24,021 nt of DNA from JBMYYE01 sp049609065. Its GTDB lineage: Bacteria > Pseudomonadota > Alphaproteobacteria > Rhodobacterales > Rhodobacteraceae. The position numbers were made by a program, and so were the translations under genes. Shown here piece by piece: positions 1 to 7,356 of this stretch. Every line of letters starts with the position of its first letter. Position 1 is the stretch's first letter. A model generated the notes under the pieces. The model was not told the origin of the DNA and searched no databases. It worked only from the letters and a program-made list of their open reading frames with translations. The stretch spans positions 1 to 24,021 of the forward strand of contig JBMYYE010000025.1 in NCBI GenBank assembly GCA_049609065.1, in the 5' to 3' direction.

Positions 1-186
1 CGGATGGGGGGCACCGTAATGATCCAACAGAGCCAAAAGATGGGCCCGATCCGCTGCACGGTCCCGCTCAACGGCATTTTCAGGCGCTTTCAGCGCAACA
101 AAGACAGCCCATGACGGCGCTGAGACGCTTGGAAACGGGCGCGCATGCAATTCATTGGTGAGCATAAATCGTTTAGGGTGATCCAT
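1..186 (-). CDS. DUF3422 family protein, 5' part only (runs off left edge)
   Basis: Reading leftward from the ATG at 186 gives 62 uninterrupted codons to the window edge. The translation contains NELHARPFP at residues 11-19, followed by a stretch rich in Ala and Arg/Asp. The ELHARPFP block near the N-terminus is the hallmark of DUF3422, a family of roughly 400-450 aa proteins of unknown function common in Alpha- and Betaproteobacteria; some members carry C-terminal membrane segments, which lie outside this window. A GAAAGG Shine-Dalgarno lies six bases before the ATG and supports the start. The 128 bp between this gene and the ABC exporter (187-314) are AT-rich and hold no other gene. Function unknown. 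Confident of the family, less so of anything beyond it. Confidence 0.85.
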   Translation of the reverse strand, partial: MDHPKRFMLTNELHARPFPSVSAPSWAVFVALKAPENAVERDRAADRAHLLALLDHYGAPHP

Positions 187-314
187 GACGGGCCTTTCAT
201 ACTTTCGTAGAAGATAGACATGAATATCAACTATGGAAAGAAAAAAGTTATATTTTTCATAGACTTAAATGCATACAATAGCACACAAGCTATTTTTCCA
301 ACGATTTTAACCCC

Positions 315-2177
315 CTATGCGTCTTGCGCCACCTCTTCCACTTCGCTTTGCTGGCGATGCCACATGCCTGCATAGCGGCCATTTTCGGCCAAAAGCATGT
401 CATGGGTGCCTTGCTCCACGATATGTCCAGCCTCAAGCACAACGATGTGATCGGCATCTGCGATGGTTGATAGGCGGTGCGCAATGGTCAACACCGTGCG
501 CCCTGCGGACATCTCAGAGAGGCTTTCTTGGATCTCAAGTTCTGTCTGTGTATCAAGCGCGGATGTGGCTTCATCCAAGAGCAGCATAGGCGGATTTTTC
601 AACAAGGTACGCGCAATCCCAACCCGCTGTTTTTCACCGCCAGAGAGTTTCAACCCCCGTTCGCCAACGCTTGTCTGATAGCCATCCGGCAGGCTCATGA
701 TGAAGTCATGGATTTTGGCCGCTTTTGCGGCTTCAAAAATCTCTACCTCCGTTGCACCTTCGCGCCCATAGCCGATATTGTAGAGGATCGTATCATTGAA
801 CAACACGGTGTCTTGGGGCACCACACCAATTTGACGGTGAAGGCTATCTTGGGTCACATCCCGAAGATCCTGACCGTCAATTTCCAAGGCCCCATCATTC
901 ACATCATAAAACCGAAACAATAGCCGCCCAATGGTGGATTTCCCTGACCCTGACGGGCCAACAATCGCCACGGTTTGCCCGGGTTTCACGTCCAAGCTCA
1001 CCCCTTTGAGGATCGGGCGCTCAGGCTGATAGCCAAAATGCACGTTTTTAAGCGACAACGCCCCGCCTGTAATTTCAATAGGTTTGGCGTCTGGTTTATC
1101 CACGACATCGGCTGGCTGTGACAAAAGGCGAAACATTTCCCCCATATCGACCAGTGCCTGCCGGATTTCGCGGTATACCGTGCCTAAGAAATTCAACGGC
1201 TGAGTGATCTGCACCATATAGGCGTTGACCATCACAAAATCACCCACGGTGAGGTCCCCATTTTGCACCCCGTAAGCGGCCAGAAGCATCACACCGACAA
1301 GCCCGCCCGTGATCAAAATCGACTGACCGAAATTCAAGAATGACAGGCTATAGGATGTTTTAAGCGCCGCGACCTCATATCCCGCCATTGCGCGGTCATA
1401 GCGGTCTGCTTCACGTTTTTCGGCTGCAAAATATTTCACGGTTTCAAAATTCAAAAGGCTATCAATCGCCTTTTGATTAGCATCGGTGTCTTGCGCGTTC
1501 ATTTCTCGGCGCACCTGCACCCGCCATTCCGTGACTTTAAAGGTGAACCAGACATATAGCGCAATGGTCAGCACAACCACCGCCAGATAACGCGCGTCAA
1601 AGACAACAAAGAAAATGATTGCCACGAGCAAAAGTTCAATGATCAACGGCCCCACCGAAAACAACATGAAGCGCAACAAGAATTCCACGCCTTTGACGCC
1701 GCGCTCAATAATACGGCTGAGCCCGCCCGTTTTACGTGTGATATGATAGCGCATGGACAGCGCATGGATGTGGTTAAAGGTTTCAAGCGCCAGTTGACGC
1801 AGGGCCCTTTGGGTCACACGGGCAAAAATTGCATCACGCAACTGGTTAAACCCAACCGACAAAGCCCGCGTCATCCCATAGGCCACCGTCAACCCAATCG
1901 CCCCAACCCCAAGCATCATGGCCGTATCATTTTGATCCCCCGCAAGAAGATCAACCGCAGCCTTATAAAGAAAGGGCGTCGAAATGATCACAATCTTTGC
2001 CAAAACCAAAGAAATCAGGGCCAAGATCACTCGTTTTTTGATCCAAGGCTGATCCGCGGGCCATAGGTATGGGGTCACTTTTTTGATCACATTCAGGGCG
2101 CTATCGCGTTCCATTTTGTCTTGCTCAGGGGGCTGATTGGCATCCGAGCTAGGCTGACTGTTCCTGTATGATCTCAT
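315..2177 (-). CDS. Atm1/HMT-type ABC exporter (permease fused to ATPase)
   Basis: A complete 620-aa half-transporter with an N-terminal transmembrane domain (about 48-350) and a C-terminal ATPase. Visible ATPase motifs: Walker A GPSGSGKS (407-414), signature LSGGE (511-515), Walker B MLLLDE (531-536), H-loop His567. The LLNFETVKYF block at 241-250 is typical of the Atm1/ABCB7/HMT1 branch rather than of lipid A flippases. Family members export glutathione-linked sulfur species or glutathione-metal conjugates across the inner membrane, supporting iron-sulfur or heavy-metal homeostasis; the actual substrate here is inferred only. The start at 2177 is chosen because AAGGA lies seven bases upstream; an in-frame Met at 2114 is an alternative. 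That Shine-Dalgarno sits in the arm of a strong hairpin (2186-2216). The LysM gene lies 78 bp upstream on the same strand. Confidence 0.93.
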   Translation of the reverse strand: MRSYRNSQPSSDANQPPEQDKMERDSALNVIKKVTPYLWPADQPWIKKRVILALISLVLAKIVIISTPFLYKAAVDLLAGDQNDTAMMLGVGAIGLTVAYGMTRALSVGFNQLRDAIFARVTQRALRQLALETFNHIHALSMRYHITRKTGGLSRIIERGVKGVEFLLRFMLFSVGPLIIELLLVAIIFFVVFDARYLAVVVLTIALYVWFTFKVTEWRVQVRREMNAQDTDANQKAIDSLLNFETVKYFAAEKREADRYDRAMAGYEVAALKTSYSLSFLNFGQSILITGGLVGVMLLAAYGVQNGDLTVGDFVMVNAYMVQITQPLNFLGTVYREIRQALVDMGEMFRLLSQPADVVDKPDAKPIEITGGALSLKNVHFGYQPERPILKGVSLDVKPGQTVAIVGPSGSGKSTIGRLLFRFYDVNDGALEIDGQDLRDVTQDSLHRQIGVVPQDTVLFNDTILYNIGYGREGATEVEIFEAAKAAKIHDFIMSLPDGYQTSVGERGLKLSGGEKQRVGIARTLLKNPPMLLLDEATSALDTQTELEIQESLSEMSAGRTVLTIAHRLSTIADADHIVVLEAGHIVEQGTHDMLLAENGRYAGMWHRQQSEVEEVAQDA

Positions 2178-2185
2178 GGCTTTAT

Positions 2186-2216
2186 CCTTGGGCTAGGCGC
2201 AGAACCTAGCCTAAGG
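2186..2216 (-). promoter_or_regulatory. Hairpin covering the ribosome binding site of the ABC exporter
   Basis: Read on the minus strand, CCTTAGGCTAGG pairs with CCTAGCCCAAGG over 12 positions, with one G-U pair and a seven-base loop (TTCTGCG). The 3' arm ends in CAAGG, which is the Shine-Dalgarno of the ABC exporter starting at 2177, so folding would hide it. No T-run follows, so it is a poor intrinsic terminator for the LysM gene upstream, though that role cannot be excluded. Just upstream are two direct copies of GGTTTTAAAA (2216-2225 and 2234-2243). Confidence 0.6.
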
Positions 2217-2255
2217 GTTTTAAAATGAAAAGCGGTTTTAAAACATCTTCTCAGA

Positions 2256-3311
2256 CTAATCCGTGATGGAAAATACCTGCCCTGGATAAATCAAATCCGG
2301 ATCGCGAATGAGGTCCTTATTCGCTTCAAACACCTTCACATAAAGCATACCATCCCCGTATTGTTCGCGTGCAACCGCCCAAAGCGTCAGGCCCGGCTGC
2401 ACCGTCACGACTGCCACTTCACGATCATTTGGGAGCTGAGCCGCAAGCACAGTTGGGTCTTCGCGCTTAAAAGGCGTCTCAAGGCGCTCGACCACTTTTC
2501 CGGCGCTATCGACCTGATCAATACGCAAATTATAGGTTCCCGCCTCCACATCCGTGAGCGGCGCTTTCCATGCCCCATCTTTGGCCACATCCGTGGACAA
2601 AACGGGTTTGTTGTCGAGGTAAACATTCACCTGCACGTCTTCTTTCGGCCCTTGGGTGGTCCCTGCGATTACCACGTTGCCTTTGGCGTCATAAGAAATC
2701 GTATCAAGGGTTTTTGCAGGGCCAGTTTTGGTTGTGGCGCTACCCTCAGACAGCGCAAGAACCGTTGGCGCGGCAGGTGCTTTGGGGGTAAGCGCGTCCT
2801 CAACCTGTGCGGATTTAGCGGCAGGTTCAGGGGCAGGATTAGCCGCCATAATTAGGCGTTCTTTCAGCGTAGCGATCTCTTCGCCGTGCTGTGCGGTAAC
2901 ATCCACACGGCGCGGGGTGGCGGAATAACCCAAATCCAAGAGGCTGACAAAGTTGCCGTTTTGGTCTGTTGTTTGGCGGTCGATTTCGACCTCATCCACC
3001 GTGATAACGACCACGGAATTCGGGGCTGCGCGGCCCGCGATCTGTGTGCTGCCATCGGGTTCAACGCGCATCAAATCCACCAAAGGGGCCATAAGCGCCA
3101 CGGACGGCAGGCTGGCTTCGGGCGCGTCTTCTATCACGGGTTCTGCCGGCGCCGTTTGTGTGGTATCGGTGTTTTTTGTAGGCTCAACGGGCTCCAACAA
3201 AGCAGCGACATCAGAAGGTGCAGGTGACGTCCTAAACATCACATAGCCAAGCACAGCCCCAACCATCACAACGGCTGCCGTGATCAAACTGATCAAGTTA
3301 AATCGTGTCAT
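2256..3311 (-). CDS. LysM-domain envelope protein with Ig-like region
   Basis: A 351-aa protein beginning with a short basic segment and a hydrophobic helix (about residues 6-26), so it is anchored in the inner membrane or exported. A Pro/Ala/Glu/Thr-rich stretch follows, then two regions resembling bacterial Ig-like modules (roughly 75-130 and 195-285, the second with VYLDNKPV and GTYNLRIDQV). The C-terminus is a single LysM domain (about 300-350: TVQPGLTLWAVA...YPGQVFSITD), which binds peptidoglycan. Cell-wall attachment is family knowledge; a specific role is not visible. GGGATGGAAAT precedes the ATG. It lies divergently from the LOG-family gene (97 bp apart) and upstream of the ABC exporter on the same strand, with a hairpin between them, so co-transcription with the exporter is possible but unproven. 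Confidence 0.85.
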   Translation of the reverse strand: MTRFNLISLITAAVVMVGAVLGYVMFRTSPAPSDVAALLEPVEPTKNTDTTQTAPAEPVIEDAPEASLPSVALMAPLVDLMRVEPDGSTQIAGRAAPNSVVVITVDEVEIDRQTTDQNGNFVSLLDLGYSATPRRVDVTAQHGEEIATLKERLIMAANPAPEPAAKSAQVEDALTPKAPAAPTVLALSEGSATTKTGPAKTLDTISYDAKGNVVIAGTTQGPKEDVQVNVYLDNKPVLSTDVAKDGAWKAPLTDVEAGTYNLRIDQVDSAGKVVERLETPFKREDPTVLAAQLPNDREVAVVTVQPGLTLWAVAREQYGDGMLYVKVFEANKDLIRDPDLIYPGQVFSITD

Positions 3312-3408
3312 ATTTCCATCCCTTGTGCCCTCTTTTGAAACGGGCTTGCGCAGAGCATAACAATCCGCGTATCACAAATCAAAGTTTCTCTTTAGAAGGT
3401 ATTTCCCC

Positions 3409-3963
3409 ATGGCTCTCTCCAAATCTGTCTGCGTTTTTTGCGGTGCCCGTAACGGTAGCAAGCCTGCCTATAAACAGTCTGGCATCGAAACAGGAAAGAT
3501 GCTCGCGGTCAAAGGCTGGCGGCTTGTTTATGGGGCGGGCGACATTGGAATCATGGGCGCCGTTGCCAATGCGGCACAAGAAAACGGCGGTGCCACTTTT
3601 GGTGTCATTCCAGAGCACCTGATGAATATGGAAGTCGGCAAACGGGATTTATCCCAGTTTATCGTCACAGAAAACATGCATGAACGCAAAAAAGTGATGT
3701 TCATGAATTCCGACGCGATTGTTGTTCTTCCAGGCGGCGCTGGTTCGTTGGATGAGTTTTTTGAGGTTCTCACATGGCGCCAAATCGGGCTTCATGAGAA
3801 ACCCATCTATCTGATGAATATCGATGGCTATTGGGATCCGCTCATTGCGCTTATCGATCATGTGGTTGCTGAGGAATTTGCAGGGAACGAAAACAAGGAT
3901 TATTTCCAAGTTGTCGATACGGTTCCAGACCTTCAATCAGCTTTGGACAGTGCTTTTTCTTGA
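3409..3963 (+). CDS. LOG family protein (TIGR00730), nucleotide 5'-monophosphate phosphoribohydrolase-like
   Basis: A 184-aa single-domain Rossmann-like protein of the usual LOG length. The family motifs are present: a glycine-rich nucleotide segment YGAGDIGIMG (41-50), the MHERKKVM segment (90-97) and PGGAGSLDE (108-116), the counterpart of the canonical PGGxGTxEE motif with conservative T-to-S and E-to-D changes. Characterised members cleave the N-glycosidic bond of (cytokinin) nucleoside 5'-monophosphates, releasing ribose 5-phosphate; in free-living bacteria the physiological substrate is often unclear and this protein may act on AMP-like nucleotides. AGAAGG lies nine bases before the ATG. 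The 3' end overlaps the convergent rarD-like gene by 31 bp. Confidence 0.9.
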   Translation: MALSKSVCVFCGARNGSKPAYKQSGIETGKMLAVKGWRLVYGAGDIGIMGAVANAAQENGGATFGVIPEHLMNMEVGKRDLSQFIVTENMHERKKVMFMNSDAIVVLPGGAGSLDEFFEVLTWRQIGLHEKPIYLMNIDGYWDPLIALIDHVVAEEFAGNENKDYFQVVDTVPDLQSALDSAFS

Positions 3964-4844
3964 TCCAAGCTGGACTTTGAATACAATCCAAGCGCAACCC
4001 AAATAAGCGCAAACGCCACACCATAGCCAAAGAGCAAAGGTTCGCGAAACACAAGAACCGCGACCAAAAACTGTAGGCTGGGGTTCACATATTGCACGAG
4101 GCCAAGCGTCCCCAAAGCAACGCGGCGCGCCCCATAAGAAAACATGATGAGCGGCAAGCCCGTTAGTGGCCCTGCTAGGATCAAAAGCAGCGTTTCACGC
4201 CACGTGCCGCCAAATGCCGCTTTGGTGAACCCTGCCTCTTGGCCAAAGCCAAAGCCATGTACGGATAGCAAAAACAAAAGCCCAATGGGCATCAAAACCG
4301 CGACCTCTGCGGTGCCAGATAGAACGGGCCCGACATCGAGGCTTTTTTTGATCATGCCGTAAATTCCAAAGGTCGTGGCAAGCGTTAACGCAATCAGCGG
4401 CGGCACCCCCAACCAAAGCGTCAATCCCGCAACCGCGACCGCCGCAATCGCCACCGCAATCAGCTGTAACCGCGCCAAGCGTTCGTTGAAAAACAAGGCC
4501 CCAAACACCACGGCGACCAATGGGAAAATGAAATATCCAAGGCTCGCTTCAACCGTGCGCCCCACTTGGATTGACGTAATATACACGCCCCAATTCACCG
4601 TGATCATAATCGCGGCTATTAAAATACGGTTGCGTATTGGTGCTTGGGTAAACAGGGCACCCAATTCACGCAGCCGCCCTTGGGCAATAATCACGTAAAC
4701 AAAAAAGGCAAAGGACCACACCGTGCGGTGCGCGAGGACTTCAAGCGGCGGCACATCAGCCAGCGCCTTCCAAAACATCGTAGCAAGCCCCCAGATCACG
4801 CAGGCCCCCACAATCATCCAAAGACCTTTTCGCGTTTCCGTCAT
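3933..4844 (-). CDS. rarD: RarD-type EamA/DMT permease
   Basis: A 303-aa, strongly hydrophobic protein with about ten membrane helices arranged as two EamA halves. The N-terminal GLWMIVGACVIWG, FWKAL and EVLAHRTVWS blocks match RarD proteins of the drug/metabolite transporter superfamily. Such proteins are inner-membrane permeases; the RarD substrate is not established. The reading frame is open upstream to 5186, but the extra 114 residues have no family character and cross the sodB terminator and 3' end, so I place the start at the ATG at 4844 (MTETRKG). Its ribosome binding site is weak (AGTGAG). The C-terminus overlaps the convergent LOG gene by 31 bp, leaving no room for an intrinsic terminator. 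The 236 bp upstream carry its promoter region and the sodB terminator. Confidence 0.9.
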   Translation of the reverse strand: MTETRKGLWMIVGACVIWGLATMFWKALADVPPLEVLAHRTVWSFAFFVYVIIAQGRLRELGALFTQAPIRNRILIAAIMITVNWGVYITSIQVGRTVEASLGYFIFPLVAVVFGALFFNERLARLQLIAVAIAAVAVAGLTLWLGVPPLIALTLATTFGIYGMIKKSLDVGPVLSGTAEVAVLMPIGLLFLLSVHGFGFGQEAGFTKAAFGGTWRETLLLILAGPLTGLPLIMFSYGARRVALGTLGLVQYVNPSLQFLVAVLVFREPLLFGYGVAFALIWVALGLYSKSSLDQEKALSKAD

Positions 4845-5013
4845 TTTGCGCTCACTTTTCTTTGGCTTACTTGACCGCAGCGCACAAAAATCCGCAAGTA
4901 AAACTTTGTGGGGCACTGCATCACGAAACGTGAACGGTTTTCTTCCTGTCAAAATTGACGCACCCACTCCAAAGGCTGAGGTGCCCAAAGCACAAAACCG
5001 GCTTTGAGATGCG

Positions 5014-5054
5014 CCAAAGAAGAAATAGAAAAAGCCCCACCAAATGGCGGGGCT
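5014..5054 (-). terminator. Intrinsic terminator of sodB
   Basis: On the minus strand, 27 bases beyond the sodB stop, AGCCCC pairs with GGGGCT (5033-5054) with an inner GG/CC pair and a short ATTT loop, followed directly by a T-rich run (TTTTTCTATTTCTTCTTT). This is a standard Rho-independent terminator and the clearest one in the window. Confidence 0.8.
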
Positions 5055-5080
5055 CAATAGATTGGATTGTGACCCAAAAA

Positions 5081-5680
5081 TTACATGCGGGATGCAACAT
5101 TTTCCCAGTTCACGAGATTGTCCAAGAAGTTTTGGATGTAAACGGGACGTTTGTTGCGAAAATCGATGTAGTAGGAATGTTCCCAAACATCACAGCCCAA
5201 AAGCGCAGTTTGACCGAAGCAAATCGGGTTCACACCATTTTCGGTTTTTGTCACTTTAAGACCGCCATCCGTGTCTTTCACCAACCAGCACCAGCCAGAC
5301 CCAAATTGGCCTGCGCCTGCGGCTGCGAATTCCGTTTTGAAAGCGTCTACAGAGCCAAAGCTGTCGTTAATCGCAGCTTCAAGTTCGGACGGCATGTTGC
5401 GGCCTTTTGGGCCCATCATTTCCCAGAACTGGTTGTGATTCCAAAGTTGGGAAATATTGTTGAAGATGCCATTTTGCGCAACCGAAGACGCATCATATGT
5501 GCCTTTGATGATCTCTTCGAGGGACTTATCAGCCCACTCAGTGCCTGCGATCAATTTGTTGCCATTGTCCACATATGCTTTGTGGTGCAAGTCGTGGTGA
5601 AACTCGAGCGTTTCTTTAGACATGCCGCCATCAGCAAGCGCATCATGGGCATAAGGAAGATTTGGGAGTTCAAAAGCCAT
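5081..5680 (-). CDS. sodB: Superoxide dismutase, iron type
   Basis: A 199-aa cytosolic Fe/Mn-type superoxide dismutase, full length for the family, converting superoxide to hydrogen peroxide and oxygen. Metal ligands align as His28, His82, Asp164 and His168 (CDVWEH motif at 163-168). Gln78 in the SQLWNH segment occupies the position of the active-site Gln of E. coli SodB, which points to iron rather than manganese; cambialism cannot be excluded. The frame opens at 5692, but GGAGG lies five bases before the ATG at 5680 and the protein from there (MAFELPNLPY) matches the usual N-terminus, so this start is preferred. It is monocistronic: an intrinsic terminator follows and the next gene upstream ends 178 bp away. 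No convincing promoter could be read by eye. Confidence 0.95.
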   Translation of the reverse strand: MAFELPNLPYAHDALADGGMSKETLEFHHDLHHKAYVDNGNKLIAGTEWADKSLEEIIKGTYDASSVAQNGIFNNISQLWNHNQFWEMMGPKGRNMPSELEAAINDSFGSVDAFKTEFAAAGAGQFGSGWCWLVKDTDGGLKVTKTENGVNPICFGQTALLGCDVWEHSYYIDFRNKRPVYIQNFLDNLVNWENVASRM

Positions 5681-5858
5681 CGGGGCCTCCATTCGTTCGC
5701 GTTAAAATAGATTACCCCCAATTGGCGGAAAATCCAGCCGAAGGTCAAGGGCTCATGGCGTGCTGTCGCCTACTTTTTCGACAATGGCTGAGTTTAACCC
5801 TGTTGCAGGAGCTTGTGCCTCACCCCCTGCCCTGTTCAAGTGAAACCCGCACAATCGC

Positions 5859-6254
5859 TTAAATGAAAAACGCCCCAAACGCATGAAGCGCTGTAAAGGC
5901 TACACCAAACCAGCCCCACGGACCCAAATCCGTGCGCCGCTGGCTGCTTTGATACATGGCGAATGTGAGCGCCACGAGATAGACAAACAAAACCCCACGC
6001 GCGATAATAACAATCAGCTGTGCGGTTGCATTCGCGGCCGTCGCCCCTGACGACATCCCCATAATGGCGGGCAAAATGCCGCCAACCAAAATCAAAATAG
6101 GCATAAAGATCAAAGCAATCCCCACATTTCCGATCCAAAACGTGTCCCCTGCTGGGAGCTTGCCCGTCAAAAGCGCCTTGAGCCACGCCAAGCGAAAATA
6201 TGCAGTCCGCTCAAAAATCAAATCGCCATGTTCGTTTACTGTTGGGTCAGCCAT
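5859..6254 (-). CDS. Small membrane protein of unknown function
   Basis: A 131-aa protein I do not recognise. The N-terminal about 45 residues are hydrophilic to amphipathic; three hydrophobic segments then follow (roughly 47-68, 80-100 and 113-131), so it should be an inner-membrane protein. The C-terminus ends on a hydrophobic AFGAFFI. The frame is open from a GTG at 6332, but the ATG at 6254 is preferred because AAAGGA lies seven bases upstream. It is transcribed divergently from the small secreted protein at 6353, and sodB lies downstream on the same strand after a 178-bp gap that holds no gene. There is no basis for assigning a function. Confidence 0.65.
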   Translation of the reverse strand: MADPTVNEHGDLIFERTAYFRLAWLKALLTGKLPAGDTFWIGNVGIALIFMPILILVGGILPAIMGMSSGATAANATAQLIVIIARGVLFVYLVALTFAMYQSSQRRTDLGPWGWFGVAFTALHAFGAFFI

Positions 6255-6352
6255 ATCGATATCCTTTTGCTCGTTGAGGTAGCCATACGCCTTTTGCGCG
6301 GGCCTCTCAAGTGGTGCTTGCCATTGGGTCACGTTTCTTTAACTTTAGGCAT

Positions 6353-6802
6353 ATGCGCCTCTTCTTGATCTTCTTTACCGCACTCTTTGCAACCACGGCC
6401 CAGTCTGAGCCTTTGGAACAATCGATAAAATCGGTGCTGGATCAGCTTTTTTCACAAAGCTTTAGCCACGATCCCGCGCGCCTTGGGGGCTGTCATGAAA
6501 CGGACACAGGCGCCCGAATTTGCCAAAGCCGTTCCTCGTTCATAGATTTTGACATGGAATACGGCGTGCAGATCTTTGATCTCCTCCTCAAGGAACGCGT
6601 GCACTTTGATGCACCAGACAGCGAACACGTGGCCAAAGGGGGGCAATTTTTTATCAAAGGAAATCCGCAAAAAGATCCCGTAATTAACGTCGTCTTTCAG
6701 GGAGAAATCACAAAAAACGCCCGCATCCTGACACAGGTTACGGGCGTTTTGAATGCTATAGGGCGCATCGACATATCGATACGATCACAGGCTCAAAGAT
6801 AG
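6353..6802 (+). CDS. Small secreted protein of unknown function
   Basis: A 149-aa protein with a clear Sec signal peptide: basic MR, a hydrophobic LFLIFFTALFATTA core and probable cleavage after AQS near residue 18. The mature part is mixed polar with two cysteines (GGCHET and RICQS, about 12 residues apart) that could form a disulfide in the periplasm. I do not recognise the family. The frame opens at 6311, but the signal peptide fixes the start at 6353; the ribosome binding site is weak (TTAGG), so an alternative start remains possible. The last 10 bp overlap the end of soxG on the other strand. It is divergent from the small membrane protein gene. Confidence 0.65.
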   Translation: MRLFLIFFTALFATTAQSEPLEQSIKSVLDQLFSQSFSHDPARLGGCHETDTGARICQSRSSFIDFDMEYGVQIFDLLLKERVHFDAPDSEHVAKGGQFFIKGNPQKDPVINVVFQGEITKNARILTQVTGVLNAIGRIDISIRSQAQR

Positions 6803-7356
6803 TTTACTTCACCGCCATCTTGGGCGGCAGCAGATAAAATCCCCATCACGTAATTGGCGACCGAGCGGAACGCCACAACTGTGAATTCATCCGCATCCGA
6901 CAACCAAAACGCAGCCGGCACCTGTGCCAAACGCGTGCGGCGGATTTCGCCCATTTGAAACACCTCGGAGAGGTCCACTGGCGCAAGCTTGGCCACAGCT
7001 TCGCGGGATTTTTCGCCCGAAACTTTGAACACGGAACGCGCATCAGACACATCCACCGCCAACGCATGTAGATCCGCAAATGCCACCGCCAAAGACGCGA
7101 TCATCGCATCAACCGCCTCATAGGGTAAAACGAGCAAAAGCTCATCCGGGGACATCCACAAAAGCGTTTTATCGCCTGTGGTTGCAACCACGCGTTGTTT
7201 TGGCACAGCCATATCCAGCACGGCTTTCACAGCCGCTTTGAATTTCGTGGATTTGAAATTGCCCCGAATTGTAATCATGCCCGTAAGCCCTGCATCACGC
7301 ACAGTGACAAAGCCTTCGAATGTCGCACCATTAAGTGCCGTTACCGCCTTAGACAT
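6793..7356 (-). CDS. soxG: Heterotetrameric sarcosine oxidase, gamma subunit
   Basis: A 187-aa protein occupying the last position of the sox operon, with the usual SoxG length and character (GFVTVRDAGLTGMITIRG near the N-terminus, GEIRRTRLAQVPAAFW near the C-terminus). The gamma subunit is the smallest folate-domain-like subunit of the cytosolic alpha-beta-gamma-delta complex and is needed for assembly of the enzyme that oxidises sarcosine to glycine, yielding 5,10-methylene-tetrahydrofolate and hydrogen peroxide. The frame is open to 7488, but GGAGA lies just before the ATG at 7356, which overlaps the soxA stop by 8 bp, so translational coupling is likely. The one-carbon genes (folD, purU, fhs) that sometimes follow soxG are absent; the next gene is convergent. 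Confidence 0.92.
   Translation of the reverse strand: MSKAVTALNGATFEGFVTVRDAGLTGMITIRGNFKSTKFKAAVKAVLDMAVPKQRVVATTGDKTLLWMSPDELLLVLPYEAVDAMIASLAVAFADLHALAVDVSDARSVFKVSGEKSREAVAKLAPVDLSEVFQMGEIRRTRLAQVPAAFWLSDADEFTVVAFRSVANYVMGILSAAAQDGGEVNYL

Noticed and set aside
277..294. AATAGC/GCTATT hairpin as terminator of the ABC exporter gene
   Set aside because: The stem is only six AT-rich pairs and, on the minus strand where it would be needed, no T-run follows; on plus there is no gene to terminate.
4845..5186. N-terminal extension of 114 residues on the rarD frame
   Set aside because: The extension crosses the sodB 3' end and its terminator and has no family character; the RarD N-terminus begins at 4844.
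4955..5710. 251-aa open frame on plus across sodB
   Set aside because: sodB on the other strand has all its catalytic residues; the plus frame shows no recognisable protein.
5755..5862. Short plus-strand ORF of 35 codons between sodB and the membrane protein gene
   Set aside because: No ribosome binding site and no recognisable sequence; probably chance.
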